Shown: in pieces, positions 6,201-7,771 of the stretch
Layout of the letters: each line of letters starts with the position of its first letter
How positions within the stretch are numbered: the first letter of the stretch is position 1
Assembly (NCBI GenBank): GCA_964442335.1
Contig: CAYTZI010000108.1
Span: 1 to 7,771, forward strand
Reading direction: 5' to 3'
DNA length: 7,771 bases
Source of the DNA: JBFYTX01 sp964442335
GTDB taxonomy: Bacteria > Chloroflexota > Dehalococcoidia > Dehalococcoidales > RBG-16-60-22
The notes under the pieces: model-generated
What the model saw: only the letters and a program-made list of their open reading frames with translations
What the model was told of the DNA's origin: nothing
Database searches by the model: none
Made by a program: the position numbers and the translations under genes

Positions 6201-6205
6201 CCTCC
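6201..6205 (-). promoter_or_regulatory. Shine-Dalgarno that fixes the synthetase start
   Basis: GGAGG on the minus strand lies 6 nt before the ATG at 6194. It rules in favour of this start rather than the in-frame ATG at 6224, which has no such site and precedes or overlaps the predicted transcription start. Confidence 0.85.
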
Positions 6206-6209
6206 GGGT

Positions 6210-6227
6210 TGAAATTTGACTCATTCA
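6210..6227 (-). promoter_or_regulatory. possible FadR-like (TetR family) operator
   Basis: The minus strand reads TGAATGAGTCAAATTTCA across the predicted transcription start of the acyl-CoA synthetase gene. The Bacillus subtilis FadR box, as I recall it, is TGAATGAMTANTCATTCA. The left half-site matches 7 of 7 and the right half-site 4 of 7. The position would suit repression by a fatty-acyl-CoA-responsive regulator. No regulator gene is visible in the window, and chance similarity in AT-rich DNA is a real possibility. Confidence 0.3.
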
Positions 6228-6255
6228 TTTTACCCGACTGCAAATACAAAATCAA
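6227..6255 (-). promoter_or_regulatory. sigma70-type promoter of the acyl-CoA synthetase gene
   Basis: The minus strand shows -35 TTGATT (6255-6250, four of six), a 17-base spacer and -10 TAAAAT (6232-6227, five of six). Initiation is expected near 6220, giving a leader of about 25 nt that contains the GGAGG ribosome site. Confidence 0.65.
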
Positions 6256-6316
6256 ACTCTGGATATAGTACCGTCGATTAGCTGTTGGGTGAGGAGGTGA
6301 AGAAGAGAGCTAAGAA

Positions 6317-6353
6317 GCGGATTGCTTCGTCACTGCGCTCCTCGCAATGACAG
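6317..6353 (-). repeat. palindromic dispersed-type repeat (ATTGCGAGGAGCG family)
   Basis: This GC-rich patch lies in an otherwise AT-richer gap. The minus strand has GTCATTGCG (6351-6343) pairing with CGCAGTGAC (6337-6329) over 9 bp with one G-U pair, across the 5-nt loop AGGAG. A competing stem ATTGC/GCAAT (6348-6344 with 6325-6321) is also possible. The core strongly resembles a short interspersed palindromic element seen many times in the intergenic DNA of several bacterial groups. Only one copy is in the window, so repetition within this genome is inferred. The rest of the gap (6233-6316 and 6354-6461) holds the promoter, T-rich runs and nothing else I can support. Confidence 0.6.
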
Positions 6354-6461
6354 ATGGGAGGGTGAATTAGAACGGTAAGTAACTGGTGATACGAGGGCGG
6401 CCAGGGTGGGACAAGACATGATGGAATAAAAAATAACAAAAAATGGGGCGGAGGTAAAAGT

Positions 6462-7247
6462 TTATGGCGCGGCCTTTTCTTTGACCTTTTTCACTATCGC
6501 CGCCATGGTCTCGCCGGCTTTAGCGTTGATAACGACGGAAGCCTGCCTGTCCATCGGCGTGCCGCCGATGTTGATGATGACCAGCTTCGCGCCGGACTCG
6601 ACGGCGTATATCGGCATATAGGCGGCGGGATAGACCACCAGCGTCGAGCCGATAACGATAAAGAGGTCGGCGGCGCGGGAGTGGAGGGCCGCCTCTTCAA
6701 GGACTTTATAGGGGAGCTGCTCGCCGAACATGACGATATCCGGCTTCAGCATGCCCCGGCAGGAAGGGCAGTCCGGGATTTCCTCGCCCGCCTCGATGCG
6801 GGACCTGATTTCCTCGAAGGGATAGCGCCGGCCGCAGTCCAGGCAGACCGCCCATCTCATGTTGCCGTGCAGCTCGAACACCTTATCGTCGGGGAGGCCG
6901 GCCTTCTGGTGCAGGTTATCGATGTTCTGCGTGATAACGCAGTCGAGCCTGCCCATGCGGTAAAGTTCCGCAATAGCCATGTGCGCGGCGTTGGGCACGG
7001 CTTTATCGCTCAGCAAGCCCTCTCTGAAGATATACCACTGCTTGCGGCGGGAATCCGGACTGGAGAGGAACTTGTCGATGGTGAAATCGTCGGGGTCGAA
7101 GCGGGACCAGAGCCCGGCGGGACCGCGAAAGTCCGGGATGCCGGACTCCGTGCTGATGCCCGCGCCGGTAAAGACCACTATCCTGCGGCTTTCGAGAATG
7201 AGGTCGGCCACTTTTTCTATAAGAACATCCAGGTCTTCTTTGTTCAT
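6462..7247 (-). CDS. cobB: Sir2-family NAD-dependent protein deacylase
   Basis: This protein removes acetyl or other acyl groups from protein lysines using NAD, giving nicotinamide and O-acyl-ADP-ribose. The 261 residues cover the whole catalytic core. The NAD-binding GAGIS (28-32) and GIPDFRGP (36-43) are present, as are TQNID (106-110) and the catalytic His127 in HGN. The four zinc cysteines are Cys135, Cys138, Cys160 and Cys163. MFGEQLP (173-179) and VIGSTLVVYPAA (198-209) complete the fold. Tyr72 and Arg75 have the Tyr-x-x-Arg spacing of desuccinylating sirtuins, but the region has an indel against other sirtuins, so acyl preference stays open. The ATG at 7247 overlaps the hydratase stop (ATGA) and has AGGAG about 7 nt upstream, pointing to translational coupling. 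No convincing hairpin terminator follows; there are only two T-rich runs. Confidence 0.96.
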   Translation of the reverse strand: MNKEDLDVLIEKVADLILESRRIVVFTGAGISTESGIPDFRGPAGLWSRFDPDDFTIDKFLSSPDSRRKQWYIFREGLLSDKAVPNAAHMAIAELYRMGRLDCVITQNIDNLHQKAGLPDDKVFELHGNMRWAVCLDCGRRYPFEEIRSRIEAGEEIPDCPSCRGMLKPDIVMFGEQLPYKVLEEAALHSRAADLFIVIGSTLVVYPAAYMPIYAVESGAKLVIINIGGTPMDRQASVVINAKAGETMAAIVKKVKEKAAP

Positions 7248-7771
7248 CTTTGCTCCTGACCGATGAGCTGCCGCGACAGCCCGCTTTCAAGCTCTAGCCC
7301 CTGCGCCAGCGGCAGGTCGAGACCGCGCCTGACCGCCTGCTTGGCATAACGCACAGCCAGAGAATTAAACGACTTTATTTTTTCCGCCAGTTTTTGCGCG
7401 GCGGGGATAAGGTCGGCGCGGGGAACGACGCGGTTCACCAGATTGAGTCGAAGCGCCTCTCCGGCGTTTATCCAGCGGCCGGTGGTAAGTATTTCCAGCG
7501 CGGCGGCGCGGCCGACGGTGCGGGGTAAAGTCTGGCTGCCGCCCGCCGCCGGTATGATGCCCAGTCCCGTTTCCGGCATGCCGAAGCGGGCGTCTTCGGA
7601 AGCAAGGCGGATATCGCAGCAGAGTGCCATCTCGATGCCGGAGCCGAGCACGTAGCCGTGCAGGGCGGCGATAACGGGCTGCTCGATGCTCAGGAAAAGT
7701 CCCCAGACATCCCGGGCGAAGCGCGCCTGCCGGGCGAAGACGGGCGGAGGAGCGGTAAGGAACTCGGTGAG
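7244..7771 (-). CDS. enoyl-CoA hydratase/isomerase (crotonase family), 5' end outside the window
   Basis: Crotonases hydrate trans-2-enoyl-CoA in beta-oxidation, or carry out related CoA-thioester reactions. The reading frame is open to the right edge (175 codons plus stop visible), so the true start is beyond 7771. A GTG at 7651 is internal, since conserved sequence continues upstream of it (QPVIAALHGYVLGSG). The oxyanion-hole segments and both catalytic glutamates of the hydratase type are present: Glu47 in GSGIEMAL and Glu67 in FGMPE of the visible part, 20 residues apart as in rat mitochondrial hydratase (Glu144/Glu164). The C-terminus stops about 20-30 residues earlier than usual and lacks the EG-x-x-AF-x-EKR-like end helix. 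Its stop overlaps the sirtuin start by 4 bases, so the two are cotranscribed. Isomerase or other crotonase activity cannot be excluded. Confidence 0.93.
   Translation of the reverse strand, partial: LTEFLTAPPPVFARQARFARDVWGLFLSIEQPVIAALHGYVLGSGIEMALCCDIRLASEDARFGMPETGLGIIPAAGGSQTLPRTVGRAAALEILTTGRWINAGEALRLNLVNRVVPRADLIPAAQKLAEKIKSFNSLAVRYAKQAVRRGLDLPLAQGLELESGLSRQLIGQEQR

Noticed and set aside
6195..6224. Synthetase start at the ATG at 6224
   Set aside because: The ten extra residues are not family-like, the site lacks a Shine-Dalgarno, and the predicted transcription start lies near 6220. The ATG at 6194 has GGAGG at the right distance.
6297..6350. Plus-strand GTG micro-ORF after GAGGAGG
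   Set aside because: It would encode about 17 residues, rich in Lys, Arg and Ser, running through the palindromic repeat. There is no promoter or conservation evidence, and the purine-rich run is probably chance.
6425..6461. Intrinsic terminator after the sirtuin gene
   Set aside because: T-rich runs are present on the minus strand (ATTTTTTG, ATTTTTTA) but no inverted repeat of useful length precedes them.
7244..7651. Hydratase gene starting at the GTG at 7651
   Set aside because: The frame stays open to the window edge and the residues before 7651 are typical crotonase sequence (QPVIAALHGY), so this codon is internal.
1..7771. CRISPR array, insertion sequence or prophage content
   Set aside because: No regularly spaced direct repeats, transposase, integrase or phage-like genes are visible. 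All genes are ordinary metabolic ones on one strand.

Overview
This window reads almost entirely on the minus strand. It carries seven complete protein genes, one protein gene cut by the right edge, and a tRNA-Phe cut by the left edge. The DNA is moderately GC-rich, and I found several minus-strand promoters with 17-base spacers and two clear intrinsic terminators. The organism is probably an anaerobic or facultative bacterium that oxidises acyl-CoAs. Two features hint at Chloroflexota (Dehalococcoidia-like): a pan-motif-like leader upstream of pantothenate genes, and a dispersed 'ATTGCGAGGAGCG' palindromic repeat. That assignment is an inference; Firmicutes or deltaproteobacteria remain possible.

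Layout in the direction of transcription (right to left). (1) 7771-6462: the C-terminal part of an enoyl-CoA hydratase/isomerase gene overlaps a Sir2-type NAD-dependent deacylase gene by 4 bases (ATGA). (2) 6461-6195: an intergenic stretch with a palindromic dispersed repeat and the promoter of the next gene. (3) 6194-4626: an AMP-forming acyl-CoA synthetase followed by a strong terminator. (4) 4491-3346: an acyl-CoA dehydrogenase with a promoter so close to its ATG that the mRNA may be leaderless. (5) 3323-1048: a promoter, a structured leader of about 145 nt ending in a terminator hairpin, then a DUF2520 Rossmann oxidoreductase gene, panD and panB, closed by a perfect 11-bp terminator. (6) 998-122: panC, with its own promoter whose -35 box lies inside the terminator's T-tract. 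(7) 99-1: a promoter and tRNA-Phe(GAA).

How the genes work together: panB, panD and panC provide three of the four classical steps to pantothenate. The fourth, ketopantoate reductase, is the likely job of the DUF2520 protein encoded first in the operon. Pantothenate feeds CoA synthesis, and the neighbouring synthetase, dehydrogenase and hydratase use CoA thioesters in a beta-oxidation-like sequence. The sirtuin may control the acyl-CoA synthetase by deacylating its conserved C-terminal lysine.

The best candidate for an unusual system is the pan leader. It has two tandem hairpins with matching UAAYGR loops at the very 5' end of the transcript. The 3' arm of the second hairpin is a near copy of the 3' arm of the downstream terminator, so that arm could pair with the terminator's 5' arm as an antiterminator. 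This is the architecture of a transcriptional riboswitch for a pantothenate-pathway compound.
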